Of a DNA stretch of 36,656 bases, positions 1-9,314 are shown piece after piece (positions within the stretch are counted from its first letter, which is position 1; each line of letters starts with the position of its first letter). This DNA comes from Alkalibaculum bacchi (GTDB lineage: Bacteria; Bacillota; Clostridia; Eubacteriales; Alkalibacteraceae). The stretch is taken from contig NZ_CALNCS010000080.1 in the NCBI RefSeq assembly GCF_937875145.1, forward strand, positions 1 through 36,656, given 5' to 3'. The notes beneath the pieces were generated by a model. The model saw only the letters and a list, made by a program, of their open reading frames with translations. It did not search any database and had not been told where the DNA came from. Position numbers and translations under genes: made by a program.

Positions 1-870
1 ACCAAACTTTTCATATACTGTCTCTTGCACATGACGGATTAAATTAAAAATATCGCTGGCAGTAGCGCCGCCTTTATTAATAACAAAACCACAATGCTTT
101 TCAGAAATTTGCGCACCGCCTATAGAGTAGCCTCTAAGTCCACAGTCTTGTATTAGTTTTCCCGCAAAATGACCCTCTGGCCTTTTAAAAGTGCTTCCTG
201 CGCTAGGCCATTCTAGTGGTTGTTTGTCTTTTCTTTTATAATCTAATTCATTCATCTTGTCTTTGATGTCGTCATAAGGCGCTTTTTTAAGCTGTAATTT
301 TGCAGATAAAACGATTAGGTCTTTCTTTTGTATGGAGCTAGTGCGATAGCCTAGTTCTAAATGACCATTGACTATTTCAGAAATGTTTCCTTGTCTGTCA
401 ACTACGTGAGCGCTAATAAGTACATCTTTCATCTCACCACCATAGGCTCCAGCGTTCATTGTCACTGCTCCACCTAGTGTACCTGGTATACCTGATGCAA
501 ATTCGAATCCACCTAAATTGTGGTTTAGTGACACTTTAGCCAGTTTACTTAGTAAAATACCTGATTTAGCAGTAATAATATCTTCATTTACGGAGAAATC
601 ATTATAATTGTCGTATAATTTAATTACCACACCAGAAAAACCCCTATCAGACACCAATAAATTAGAGCCATTGCCCATAATATAAAAGGGAACAGGTTGA
701 CTCGCTAAAAGTTTTAAGACATTCACAACCTCATCTTCCGTCTTAGGAAGAATCATAAGATCAACAGGTCCACCTACTTTAAATGAAGTGTGATTTTTCA
801 TGGGTTCATTTATTAATAAGGATTTTTTATCCAAAAAAGTTTCTAGTTTTGAGAGAATATATTTAATCAT
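1..870 (-). CDS. murB: UDP-N-acetylenolpyruvoylglucosamine reductase MurB (3' end outside window)
   Basis: Translating the minus strand from the ATG at 870 gives about 290 residues without a stop before the window edge, so the C-terminus is missing. MurB is the cytoplasmic FAD enzyme that reduces UDP-GlcNAc-enolpyruvate to UDP-MurNAc in peptidoglycan synthesis. Visible family signatures are NHTSFKVGGPVD near the N-terminus, the FAD-binding MGNGSNLLVSD, GIPGTLGGAVTMNAGAYGGE, the active-site region EWPSAGSTFKRPEG with the catalytic Ser, and LIQDCGLRGYSIGGAQISEKH. The start is fixed by GGAGG five bases upstream of the ATG. A consensus promoter lies directly upstream, squeezed between this gene and the end of the solute-binding gene, so murB is probably transcribed on its own. 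Confidence 0.95.
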   Translation of the reverse strand, partial: MIKYILSKLETFLDKKSLLINEPMKNHTSFKVGGPVDLMILPKTEDEVVNVLKLLASQPVPFYIMGNGSNLLVSDRGFSGVVIKLYDNYNDFSVNEDIITAKSGILLSKLAKVSLNHNLGGFEFASGIPGTLGGAVTMNAGAYGGEMKDVLISAHVVDRQGNISEIVNGHLELGYRTSSIQKKDLIVLSAKLQLKKAPYDDIKDKMNELDYKRKDKQPLEWPSAGSTFKRPEGHFAGKLIQDCGLRGYSIGGAQISEKHCGFVINKGGATASDIFNLIRHVQETVYEKFG

Positions 871-916
871 GTTTGCCTCCAATGCAGGGTAAGAATAATT
901 TGTTACCTAATTTATT

Positions 917-945
917 ATTATACAAATTAATATTAATTTTATCAA
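917..945 (-). promoter_or_regulatory. Promoter of murB
   Basis: On the minus strand TTGATA (945-940) and TATAAT (922-917) are separated by exactly 17 bases, a near-consensus sigma-A promoter. It begins three bases past the stop codon of the upstream solute-binding gene and lies about 50 bases before the murB start. Confidence 0.75.
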
Positions 946-947
946 GC

Positions 948-2264
948 TTACCTTTTTTCTATGAATGACATATTTGTACTTTTTTGGATATTGTATAAGG
1001 TCTCCGTAACGGGCTGATTGTCTTTAAACATTTTTTTAAGTTCATCATTGATGGTATGGTATACTTGACTTCGATCAAGGTAAAAGGGCATTGTTTCAAG
1101 GAAAGTAGAATCATTTAATGTATTTAAATGAGTATGTGCTTCAAAATTATAGTCGTATCCCTCACAAGAAGGTAGCCTGCCAATACTTTCCAAACTCATC
1201 TGAGAGTCTTTTGATAATAAAAACTTCATAAAATCATAGAGTGCTTCTTTTTTTTCATTGCTATTCGTATCCATAATGGCGTATGCACCTACATCTTCGG
1301 TAAAATAAACGGGAGTTTCGGATTGACCTTTTGGATACTGCAAGAGTTCAAATTCAAAGCCTCTATCCTGATTGTTTTTTCGTATTAGTCCATTTACATC
1401 CGTTAAGCTTCCCGCTAATACGGCAGTTTTGCCGTTATAAAAATCTGTTGTTGCTTGAACTTTGCTTCTATTTCCGTAATCATCAGGTAAAGTAGACAAA
1501 TTCTCACTGATTCTCCTTAATTTTTCTAAACCACTGATTACTTCATTGCTATAAAAGTTTACGTTACCACCTTCGTTTGTAGAAAAGATATTCGCTCCAT
1601 CGCTAAAAAAAAAGGGCATTATTGAGTTTGTCTCCTCACCTATGTAAAAATCAAAAGGAGCAATTTCGTCAGAAGTCTCTTTTTCTTCAATTTCCTTTAG
1701 AAAAGAAAGGAATGTATCGTAATTTGTATCCTTTGGCAATTTTACTCCTATAGAATCAACGAGCTCTTTATTTATTATTAACACATTGGTGGAGTAATAG
1801 ACAGGAATCCCCCAAATTTTTTCGTCTTTATATACAGTAGAAATTAGCGAATCTTTTATACTGATTAATTGATCATCGTCATCTAATAAATTGACAGGCA
1901 TTACATGGTCTAAAGGGAGTACTTCATTTTCAATAAATAGAGGCATAATATCAGGAAAATCTTCGCTGAGAGCAGCCTTAAAAGCAATTTCTTTATTGTC
2001 ATCATAATGAAGTTCTCGAAGTTCGATATGTATATTAGGGTTGAACTTTTGATACTCGTCGATTCTACCTTTAATCCACCCAAATTCACTACCATTTATA
2101 GTAAGCCGAGGAATATCCCACATAGTTATAACACCAGACCATTGTACCTTATCATCTTTGACTAAATACTTATCTGTAAATACACTATTTAAATAGTAAG
2201 GTGCTGTAAGAATATATGCAATTATTAAGATATATGAGAGTACTCGTAAAATTTTCTTAAACAT
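948..2264 (-). CDS. Extracellular solute-binding-like protein with N-terminal membrane anchor
   Basis: The 438-residue protein resembles family 1 extracellular solute-binding proteins of carbohydrate ABC transporters. It has an N-terminal hydrophobic segment (about residues 5-25), then the order typical of the family: a PNIHIELRELHYDD strand, WGIPVYYSTNVLIINKELVDSIG, FYNGKTAVLAGS, and a C-terminal helical part with KEALYDFMKFLLSKDSQMSLES. The start has AGGAGG at a good distance. Two things are odd. There is no lipobox cysteine after the hydrophobic segment, so it looks membrane-anchored rather than lipid-anchored. No permease or ATPase gene is next to it. It may work with a transporter elsewhere or act as a sensor-associated binding protein. 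The substrate is not readable from the sequence. A weak promoter candidate is TTCAAT (2309-2304), 16 bases, TAATAT (2287-2282). Confidence 0.75.
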   Translation of the reverse strand: MFKKILRVLSYILIIAYILTAPYYLNSVFTDKYLVKDDKVQWSGVITMWDIPRLTINGSEFGWIKGRIDEYQKFNPNIHIELRELHYDDNKEIAFKAALSEDFPDIMPLFIENEVLPLDHVMPVNLLDDDDQLISIKDSLISTVYKDEKIWGIPVYYSTNVLIINKELVDSIGVKLPKDTNYDTFLSFLKEIEEKETSDEIAPFDFYIGEETNSIMPFFFSDGANIFSTNEGGNVNFYSNEVISGLEKLRRISENLSTLPDDYGNRSKVQATTDFYNGKTAVLAGSLTDVNGLIRKNNQDRGFEFELLQYPKGQSETPVYFTEDVGAYAIMDTNSNEKKEALYDFMKFLLSKDSQMSLESIGRLPSCEGYDYNFEAHTHLNTLNDSTFLETMPFYLDRSQVYHTINDELKKMFKDNQPVTETLYNIQKSTNMSFIEKR

Positions 2265-2606
2265 AGCTACCTCCTTGCTCTATATTAATTTATTCAGCAA
2301 GGAATTGAATTAGAACGATAGGAACTATGTTATAAGCTATATGTTCTAAGTTGTATGTAAAAGCGTAGTAGCTTGGACGAAAAAAGCTAAATGCGAAACC
2401 CAATACAAAATCTTCTATGAACAATACGAATATGTATTATGTGCTTAGTATTCAAAATTGTTTCTTGTTTATTATTCCATATTTATTGCGACGCCAGTCC
2501 CATATTTGTTTATACCTTATCAACGTGATCAAAACTTCGTGTAATATTATGAACTTTGGAGTAAATATTATATAATAGAATAATATTTGAGATAAGGGTT
2601 GATAAA
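2265..2606. other. Divergent intergenic region
   Basis: This gap of about 340 bases separates the divergent solute-binding and PHP genes. I see no reading frame, strong hairpin or RNA gene in it. It must hold both promoters. For the plus-strand operon a TATAAT is at 2571-2576, 31 bases before the PHP start codon, but no convincing -35 box lies 17 bases upstream of it. Confidence 0.5.
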
Positions 2607-3341
2607 ATGAAATTAACTGGGGATTTACACACTCATACTACTTATAGCCATGGCAAGGCGACTATTGAGGATAATATTAAAAAAGCCATAGAAAAGGGTT
2701 TAGAGAAAATCGTCATCTCTGATCATGGAAGCGGTCATTTTTTGTATGGAGTAAAAAGGGCTCATTGGATTGAAATGAGAAATATAGTAAACGACATGAG
2801 AAGAAAGTATCCTAATATTGAAATTCTCCTAGGGGTAGAAGCGAATATCGTAGGTCTAAATGGAGATATTGATGTCAAAGATGATGAAATACATCTCTAC
2901 GATGTCATATATGTAGGATATCATTATGGAATTATTCCTCATAGCATAGGAGACTTTTTTAATTTTTATTTGTTAAATGGCTTAGCAAAGGTATTTCCTG
3001 GGTTAAAGAAAAAAGCAACAGAAATCAACACGGAAGCTTTAATTAAGGCCATGGATCGACATTCGATTTTTATGATCACTCATCCAGGAGCAAAAGTTCC
3101 AGTTGACATCGATAAAATAGCAAAAAAAGCAGCTGAAAAGAAGATCGTACTTGAAATCAACGCTCATCATGGACATTTGACAAGAGAAGATATTAAAATT
3201 GCACAAAAGTATAATGTGAAATTTGCAGTCAATAGCGATTCCCATGACTTAGATAGTATTGGAAGGGTTGACCAAGGATTAGAATCTATAGAATATGCAT
3301 CCATACCTATTGAGAATATTATTAATGTAAGGGAGGAATAA
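2607..3341 (+). CDS. PHP-domain phosphoesterase/hydrolase
   Basis: This 244-residue protein is a stand-alone PHP (polymerase and histidinol phosphatase) domain, a metal-dependent phosphoesterase fold. The four PHP metal motifs are all visible: HTHTTYSH (H8, H10, H15), SDHGSGH (H40), GVEANI (E78) with YHYG (H106), THPGAK (H159), and the final NSDSHD (D211, H213). It resembles the YcdX-like group of putative hydrolases. The natural substrate is unknown, so histidinol phosphatase should not be assumed. It is the first gene of the operon with rapZ, yvcK and whiA and ends two bases before the rapZ start. The ATG has only a weak GATAAGGG site upstream. Confidence 0.85.
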   Translation: MKLTGDLHTHTTYSHGKATIEDNIKKAIEKGLEKIVISDHGSGHFLYGVKRAHWIEMRNIVNDMRRKYPNIEILLGVEANIVGLNGDIDVKDDEIHLYDVIYVGYHYGIIPHSIGDFFNFYLLNGLAKVFPGLKKKATEINTEALIKAMDRHSIFMITHPGAKVPVDIDKIAKKAAEKKIVLEINAHHGHLTREDIKIAQKYNVKFAVNSDSHDLDSIGRVDQGLESIEYASIPIENIINVREE

Positions 3342-3343
3342 AC

Positions 3344-4213
3344 ATGCGTTTGGTTATCATTACTGGATTATCTGGGGCGGGCAGAAGTAATACACTTAAA
3401 GCTTTCGAAGATTGGGGGTATTTCTGCGTAGACAATTTACCCCCAGAATTAATTCCGACAATTGCTGAATTATGCGGACGATCGGATACAAATATCGATA
3501 AAGTGGCGTTAGTTGTGGATAGCAGAGGAGGCGTTTTCTTTGATGAATTAGAAAATGTATTAGAGCAAATGAAGGATCGAAAGTTTGAATTTGAGTTGTT
3601 GTTTTTAGATGCTTCTGATGAAGTCTTAATACAAAGATTTAAAGCTACCAGAAGAAAGCATCCCTTAGCTTCTGAAGATCGAACTTTGGTAGGTCTTTCC
3701 CTAGAAAGAGAAAAACTTGCAGAAATTAAGAAAAAGGCAGATTATATTATAGATACTTCAGATTTAAATGTAAAAGAATTAAAAGCAGAGGTAGGTAAGA
3801 TTTTTGCAAAAGAAAATGAACGAAAAGGGCTTCTCATCAATATGGTGTCTTTTGGGTTTAAACACGGAATACCTCTTGATGCTGATTTGGTTTTTGATGT
3901 TCGGTTCTTGCCTAATCCCTTTTATGTAGAAGAGCTTAGAAGATTGACGGGTAATGATAAAGAGGTTCAAGAATATGTATTAAAGTATAAGGTAACCCAA
4001 ACGTTTATTGACAAAACCTTTGACTTGCTAAAATTCTTGATTCCTTATTATATAGAAGAAGGTAAGACCCAGCTGATCATTGCAATTGGCTGTACTGGTG
4101 GCCAACATCGTTCTGTAACCATAGCAAATGTGCTGACAGAATTGCTAAACAAGGAAGGTCAATGGGCAATTATAGACCATAGGGATGTATACAAATATTT
4201 AGGAGAGAATTAA
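3344..4213 (+). CDS. rapZ: RapZ/YvcJ family nucleotide-binding RNase adapter protein
   Basis: The 289-residue length and signatures fit the RapZ (YvcJ) family throughout. There is a P-loop near the N-terminus followed by WGYFCVDNLPPELIPT, the FLDASDEVLIQRFKATRRKHPL stretch, SFGFKHGIPLDADLVFDVRFLPNP, and the C-terminal GCTGGQHRSV. In Enterobacteria RapZ controls GlmS synthesis by adapting RNase E to a small RNA. The Bacillus homologue YvcJ binds and hydrolyses nucleotides, and its target is less clear. The P-loop reads GLSGAGRS, with Arg14 where most members have Lys. Arg is also known in actinobacterial homologues, so this is not evidence of inactivation. GGAGG precedes the ATG, and the stop codon abuts the yvcK start, so the two are almost certainly translated in coupling. 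Confidence 0.93.
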   Translation: MRLVIITGLSGAGRSNTLKAFEDWGYFCVDNLPPELIPTIAELCGRSDTNIDKVALVVDSRGGVFFDELENVLEQMKDRKFEFELLFLDASDEVLIQRFKATRRKHPLASEDRTLVGLSLEREKLAEIKKKADYIIDTSDLNVKELKAEVGKIFAKENERKGLLINMVSFGFKHGIPLDADLVFDVRFLPNPFYVEELRRLTGNDKEVQEYVLKYKVTQTFIDKTFDLLKFLIPYYIEEGKTQLIIAIGCTGGQHRSVTIANVLTELLNKEGQWAIIDHRDVYKYLGEN

Positions 4214-5200
4214 ATGAATCGATATAATCAACCCAAAATTGTTATTTTAGGAGGAGGAACAGGAGTATCTGTCCTACTTCGAGGTATAAAACATTATACG
4301 GAAAATATCACAGCTATTGTAACAGTAGCCGATGATGGCGGAGGCTCAGGAGTTTTAAGAGAAGATTTGGGCATGCTTCCACCGGGGGATATTAGAAGTT
4401 GTATTTTAGCCTTAGCAGATGATGAATCTATTATGCAAAAGTTATTAAATCATAGATTTACAGAGGGAAGGCTTAATGGTCAAAGCTTTGGGAATTTGTT
4501 TATTGCAGCCATGAATGCCATTAGCGATAATTTTGCAGAAGCCATAAAAAATGTCAGCGATGTCATGGCGGTAAAAGGTACCGTCTTGCCTGTAACCCTT
4601 GATGATATTACATTAACTGCAGAGTTGGTAAATGGGGAAATCGTCAATGGAGAGTCTGCCATTCCAGAAACCGTAAAAAAGGTAGGAAGTAAGATCAAAA
4701 TGGTAAAAACAAATCCTGATAAGGTCTGTGCACTACCTTATTGCCTAAAAGCTATTGAAGAAGCAGATATTATCATTTTGGGTCCTGGAAGTCTGTATAC
4801 TTCTATTATTCCCGATTTATTAGTAGAAGATATCGAAGTGGCACTGCTTAGAGCAAAAGCAAAGAAATACTACATATCAAATATTATGACACAGCCAGGA
4901 GAAACTCAAGACTACGATTTATATGACCATGTAGAAGCTCTGCAAGCCCATTTAAAACAAGGCAAGAATATTATTGACTATATTGTTGCCAATACGGGAA
5001 AAGTAGAAAAAAGCTTTTTAGGACCTTATCAAGAACAGGATTCAGATATGGTAAAAGTAGACTTATCTCGATTTACAGATTGTCCTTATGAGTTTATACT
5101 AGACAATTTTATAGAAGTAAAAAATGGATATATACGTCATAATGCAAGGAAAATTGTAGAGACAATTTTAGCTAGATACGAACAAGATATGGCAAATTAG
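4214..5200 (+). CDS. yvcK: YvcK/CofD-like gluconeogenesis factor
   Basis: The 328-residue protein belongs to the YvcK family, related to the CofD 2-phospho-L-lactate transferase fold. It has GGGTGVSVLLRG at residues 13-24 for nucleotide-sugar binding, then ADDGGGSGVLR, PPGDIRSCILALA, QSFGNLFIAAMN and LGPGSLYTSIIPDLLV. In Bacillus YvcK binds UDP-sugars, is needed for growth on gluconeogenic carbon sources and influences cell-wall precursor flow and the localisation of PBP1. Its reading frame starts on the base after the rapZ stop (TAA ATG), with GGAGAG just upstream inside rapZ. Linkage to rapZ and whiA is the conserved Gram-positive arrangement. Confidence 0.94.
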   Translation: MNRYNQPKIVILGGGTGVSVLLRGIKHYTENITAIVTVADDGGGSGVLREDLGMLPPGDIRSCILALADDESIMQKLLNHRFTEGRLNGQSFGNLFIAAMNAISDNFAEAIKNVSDVMAVKGTVLPVTLDDITLTAELVNGEIVNGESAIPETVKKVGSKIKMVKTNPDKVCALPYCLKAIEEADIIILGPGSLYTSIIPDLLVEDIEVALLRAKAKKYYISNIMTQPGETQDYDLYDHVEALQAHLKQGKNIIDYIVANTGKVEKSFLGPYQEQDSDMVKVDLSRFTDCPYEFILDNFIEVKNGYIRHNARKIVETILARYEQDMAN

Positions 5201-5224
5201 AAATACAAAAGAGGGATAAAAAAT

Positions 5225-6181
5225 ATGAGTTTTTCATCTGAAACCAAGAATGAAATATGTACCATAGAAATACAGAATTCCGTAGCAGCTTTAGTGGAAT
5301 TGTCAAGCTTATTTCGCATGTGTGGCTCTATTAATTTTCAAGGAAATAATAAACTCAGTTTTTATATCCGCACAGAAAATGCTGCCATTGCAAGAAGAGC
5401 TTTTAAAATACTAAAAGCCAACTACGAGCTTGGCGCAAGAGTCGCAGTATCTAAAAATAAACAGTTTAAAAATCGAAATATTTACTCCGTGATTGTCCCT
5501 CATCAAGAAGGAACATTACAAGCTCTATTGGATCTACATATCCTAAAAAGGCATGAAGGTTTGATTAGCTTAGACTTTATTATACCTGAAAAGTTTAAAA
5601 AGAATTCAGCATGTAGAAGAGCTACTATTCGAGGCGCTTTTTTAGGAGGGGGATCCTTATCAAATCCGGATAAAGGATATCATCTTGAGTTTACTTGCCA
5701 CAATAGTGAATACGCGAGACAATTAATGGACTTAATAAATGGATTTGACTTAAAGTCAAAGTACATTAAAAGAAAGAATAATTACATTGTATATATTAAA
5801 GAGTCTGAGCAAATTATTACCATATTAAATGTTATCGGTGCCCATCAAACCCTTCTAAATATAGAAAATATTCGCATTATGAAGGAAATGCGAAATAATG
5901 TAAACCGTCTAGTAAATTGTGAGACAGCTAATGTAAGTAAAACGGTAGAAGCAGCTTACAGACAAATTGAAGCGATAGAGTATATAAGAGACCAAGTAGG
6001 TTTACAAAAGCTTCCACAAAAGCTAAGAGAAGTAGCAGAACTTAGATTAAATTATAAAGAAGCATCCTTAAAAGAACTAGGCGAATTGCTCGATCCTCCT
6101 GTAGGCAAATCAGGAATAAATCACCGATTAAAGAAGATTGAAACGCTAGCAAGATCCCATGGACTTGAACAAAAAAATTGA
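5225..6181 (+). CDS. whiA: WhiA family DNA-binding protein
   Basis: This 318-residue protein has the two-part WhiA structure. The N-terminal half is a degenerate LAGLIDADG homing-endonuclease-like fold, with RRATIRGAFLGGGSLSNPDKGYHLEF as its clearest stretch. The C-terminal half is a helix-turn-helix region containing LRLNYKEASLKELGELLDPPVGKSGINHRLKKI. WhiA is a sporulation regulator in Streptomyces and affects cell division and chromosome segregation in Bacillus. It binds DNA but does not cut it. The start has GAGGG ten bases upstream. It is the last gene of the operon, followed by a long hairpin. Confidence 0.94.
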   Translation: MSFSSETKNEICTIEIQNSVAALVELSSLFRMCGSINFQGNNKLSFYIRTENAAIARRAFKILKANYELGARVAVSKNKQFKNRNIYSVIVPHQEGTLQALLDLHILKRHEGLISLDFIIPEKFKKNSACRRATIRGAFLGGGSLSNPDKGYHLEFTCHNSEYARQLMDLINGFDLKSKYIKRKNNYIVYIKESEQIITILNVIGAHQTLLNIENIRIMKEMRNNVNRLVNCETANVSKTVEAAYRQIEAIEYIRDQVGLQKLPQKLREVAELRLNYKEASLKELGELLDPPVGKSGINHRLKKIETLARSHGLEQKN

Positions 6182-6190
6182 GCATTATAA

Positions 6191-6240
6191 AGTATATAAG
6201 AAAGATGAGCCTCTCTCAGAGCTCATCTTTCTTGTATACT
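6191..6240 (+). terminator. Long hairpin after whiA
   Basis: Two 20-base arms (6191-6210 and 6221-6240) are complementary at every position if one G-U pair is allowed, with a 10-base loop. The core is AAAGATGAGC/GCTCATCTTT. There is no U-tract after the stem, so termination may be imperfect or the hairpin may act mainly as a 3' stabiliser. Confidence 0.65.
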
Positions 6241-6327
6241 AGGATCAATAAAAATTGCCTAAGGCGATAATAATTGAAGATTGATAACGATTGACAAAAG
6301 ATTTGTTTCAAAGAGAAAAATAAAATA

Positions 6328-6336
6328 TGGTATAAT
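6328..6336 (+). promoter_or_regulatory. Extended -10 promoter of dnaE
   Basis: TGGTATAAT is a perfect extended -10 element (TGN plus TATAAT). The transcript would have a leader of roughly 55 bases before the dnaE ATG. No good -35 sits at the right spacing: the TTGACA at 6291 is 34 bases away. The leader contains GGGCCTAAGGCGCC, which is related to a palindrome seen elsewhere in the window. Confidence 0.6.
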
Positions 6337-6397
6337 GGTGAAATCAGCAGATTGATCGTGGTAAAGGGCCTAAGGCGCCTGGAAAGGGATTTTTAGG

Positions 6398-8417
6398 ATG
6401 AATAATTTTACACATCTACATGTACATACAGAATACAGTTTATTAGATGGTTTTTGCCGCATACAAGACCTAGTCAAACAAGCTAAGAAATTAGGAATGA
6501 ACAGTTTAGCTATTACGGATCACGGGGTCATGTTTGGCGTTGTAGATTTCTATAAACAATGTGTCAGGGAAGGGATAAAACCTATAATAGGATGTGAAGT
6601 ATACACAGCACCTAGGACCTTACACCATAAGGATTCAAAACAAGACTCAAATCCAGGTCATCTTGTACTACTAGCCAAAGATCAAGAAGGATATAAAAAT
6701 TTGATGAAAATTGTATCTACTGGATTTGTAGAGGGCTTTTACTATAAGCCTAGGATTGATATAGATTACCTAAAAAAGCATAGTCAAGGGATTATTGCTT
6801 TAAGTTCTTGTCTAGCAGGAGATATTCCTAGAGCAATTATGGCGAATAATCTAGAGAAAGCAAGAGAACTTGTTCAAGACTATAAAGAGATATTCGGCGA
6901 GGATTATTATTTAGAAGTACAAGATCATGGTATTCCAGAACAAATGAAGGTAAAGCAAGGCCTAACCCTTTTGTCTCGGGAGACGAAGGTGCCTTTAATC
7001 GCAACAAATGACGTTCACTACGTGAAAAAAGAAGATGCGAAAAATCACGATATCTTGTTGTGTATCCAAACGGCAACCAGTGTTTCGGATAGCAATCGAA
7101 TGAAGTTTCCAAGTGATGAGTTTTATTTAAAATCCCGAGAGGAAATGATGGATTTATTTTATGATATGCCAGAAGCTGTAGATAATAGCAATATTATTGC
7201 TGAAAAGTGCAATGCAGAATTAGATTTCAATACAACTCACTTGCCTAAATTTCAGCTTCCACCAGGAGAAGAGGACCCTAAGAAATATTTGAGTGATCTT
7301 TGTTATAAAGGATTAGCTAAAAAGTACGATAAAGTCACAGAAGAACAGACTGGCCGTATGAAATATGAGTTGTCAGTTATTGACTCGATGGGCTATAATG
7401 ATTATTTTCTTATTGTTTGGGACTTTATTAAATACGCGAAGGACCATCAGATCATGGTTGGGCCAGGGCGAGGCAGTGCAGCAGGAAGCATAGTTGCTTA
7501 CTCTCTAGACATTACGACAATAGATCCTATTAAATACGACTTGCTCTTTGAGCGCTTTTTAAATCCAGATCGAGTGACCATGCCTGATATTGATATAGAT
7601 TTTTGTTATGAAAGGCGACAAGAGGTCATTGATTATGTCATTGAAAAATATGGACATGACCATGTGGCTCAAATCATTACCTTTGGAACGATGGCTGCAA
7701 GGCAATCTATTCGAGATGTAGGAAGGTCTTTAGATATTCCTTATGGGAAGGTTGACAAAGTCGCAAAGGAAATCCCTATGGAGATAGGGATGAATATTCA
7801 AAAGGCAGTCAAAAACAATCCTAATCTAGCTAAAATGATGGGAGAAGATGAAGAAGTTGATAACTTGATAGAGATTGCAAAGTCTTTAGAAGGGCTTTCA
7901 AGACATGCGTCTACCCATGCAGCGGGAGTAGTAATCTCGAACAAATCTTTAGTAGAATACGTGCCTTTATATAGGAATAATGAAGTAATCTCTACTCAGT
8001 ACACCATGAATTTATTAGAGGAACTAGGATTACTCAAGATGGACTTTTTAGGTTTGAGAACTTTAACGGTTATTCGAGACGCTATAGAGAATATTAGGAA
8101 AAATAGAGATATAGAGATTGACCTTGATGAGTTAGAATATGACGATAAAAACGTATACGAACTCATATCTAGTGGTCATACCCTAGGCATCTTTCAATTA
8201 GAAAGTGCAGGAATGCAAAAGTTTATGACGAATCTCAAACCAGACTCCTTTGAGGATATTATTGCAGGGATTTCATTATACAGACCAGGTCCAATGGATT
8301 CCATCCCTACTTACATTAAAAACAAAAAGAATTCTGAAAACATACAGTACATTCACCCTATATTAGAATCTACTTTAAAGGTTACTTATGGGTGTATGGT
8401 TTATCAAGAACAGGTTA
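6398..8417 (+). CDS. dnaE: DNA polymerase III alpha subunit, exon 1 (residues 1-673 plus first base of codon 674)
   Basis: This is the 5' part of the replicative polymerase gene, interrupted by a group II intron. It encodes the N-terminal PHP domain (HLHVHTEYSLLDG, ITDHGVMFG, GCEVYTAP), then the C-family polymerase palm with GPGRGSAAGS and the catalytic PDIDIDF (D397, D399), and KMDFLGL (D549), up to MVYQEQV. The frame continues for seven codons into the intron before a stop at 8440, so the unspliced message would give a truncated 680-residue protein without the rest of the fingers, the helix-hairpin-helix and the OB domains. Joined to 11332-12803 the total is 3492 bases, exactly 1164 codons with the stop, so the product is 1163 residues, a normal size for DnaE. 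An AAAGGG-type site precedes the ATG. Confidence 0.95.
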
Positions 8418-8782
8418 GTGCGACACGTTTCGCCAAATGATAAAATCTTTAGAACTCTAGAGAAAATAATCGAAGAAGCGACACACATCAAAAAGAAAGA
8501 TTTGAAGTAAAAGTTGGTACAAAAGTGGCTAGAGCCCGCCCGCTAGAAAAGAATCGAGTAAAAGAAAATGTGGAGAACTTTCAACTTGAAGAGTGGAATG
8601 AAGGAGTAACGCCCAGAAACGCTCTCTCTAATAGCCCCCACATGCGTGAGAAGTCGTTTATTCAATCGTATGAAGCTGGGTAAGGCAGGCTGAGAGTTAC
8701 CCTAACAGAGAAGCTATGGCTGTGACAGGCAGCGATGTGACACTTAGCAGAGCTGAGGAAAATTATACAGAGGTGTATGATG

Positions 8783-8788
8783 TAACCT
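8783..8788 (+). other. Candidate EBS1 of the intron
   Basis: TAACCT here is the exact complement of AGGTTA, the last six bases of dnaE exon 1 (8412-8417). The two bases just upstream (TG, 8781-8782) can continue the pairing by G-U wobbles into the first two bases of exon 2, as the delta contact does in IIA introns. The position, about 365 bases into the intron, is reasonable for domain I. No equally good EBS2 was found; CTTGA at 8585-8589 is a weak candidate. Confidence 0.6.
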
Positions 8789-9314
8789 ATAAGCCGCGAG
8801 GCTACAAAACAATCTATGGTGAGAATGCATTAATAAATGCTGACGAACTCCCGAATGTACGGGTCCTGAGTTCTAACCGACCAGAAATGGCGGAGCCTCT
8901 TTGCAGAGGGGTCAGTGAGGATGAGTAAGAGTTTGCTTTATGAAAATCCTTACAGCGTTACAGGCGCTGTCAAGCTGACGGGCTTAAAGGGAGCACCTAA
9001 GGAATGTATATGTAAAGCTAGAGTTGAAGGAACGTGGAAAGCTTGGAACAAGGAGGACAAACGAGTCCTATGAAATGTTGATAAGGAAAAGAAGGTTCTA
9101 TAACCAACTATAACTTGTCTTAATCCAAGTGATAGTGGAGCCATAGTACCAGAGAAACGGTGATAACAAGCCGTGGAGGGATGGGCTCTAGTCGGAATCA
9201 AATAAGTACAAAATATAGCGTTATTATCAAGACAATTAAATGGTAAATATCAAAGGTTCGAGTAAGACTAAGAGAATGCCACTGTCAATAAAATATTGAT
9301 GGGGTGTGACTTTG

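Noticed and set aside
3344..3400. RapZ inactivated by Arg in place of the P-loop Lys
   Set aside because: Arg at this position is known in intact homologues, and all other motifs and the length are normal.
6291..6336. TTGACA (6291) with TATAAT (6331) as one promoter
   Set aside because: The spacing is 34 bases, twice what sigma-A tolerates. The -10 is better explained as an extended -10.
8716..8928. Open frame of 70 codons inside the intron
   Set aside because: It lies within the structured 5' part of the intron RNA, overlaps the EBS1 region and has no ribosome site or recognisable product.
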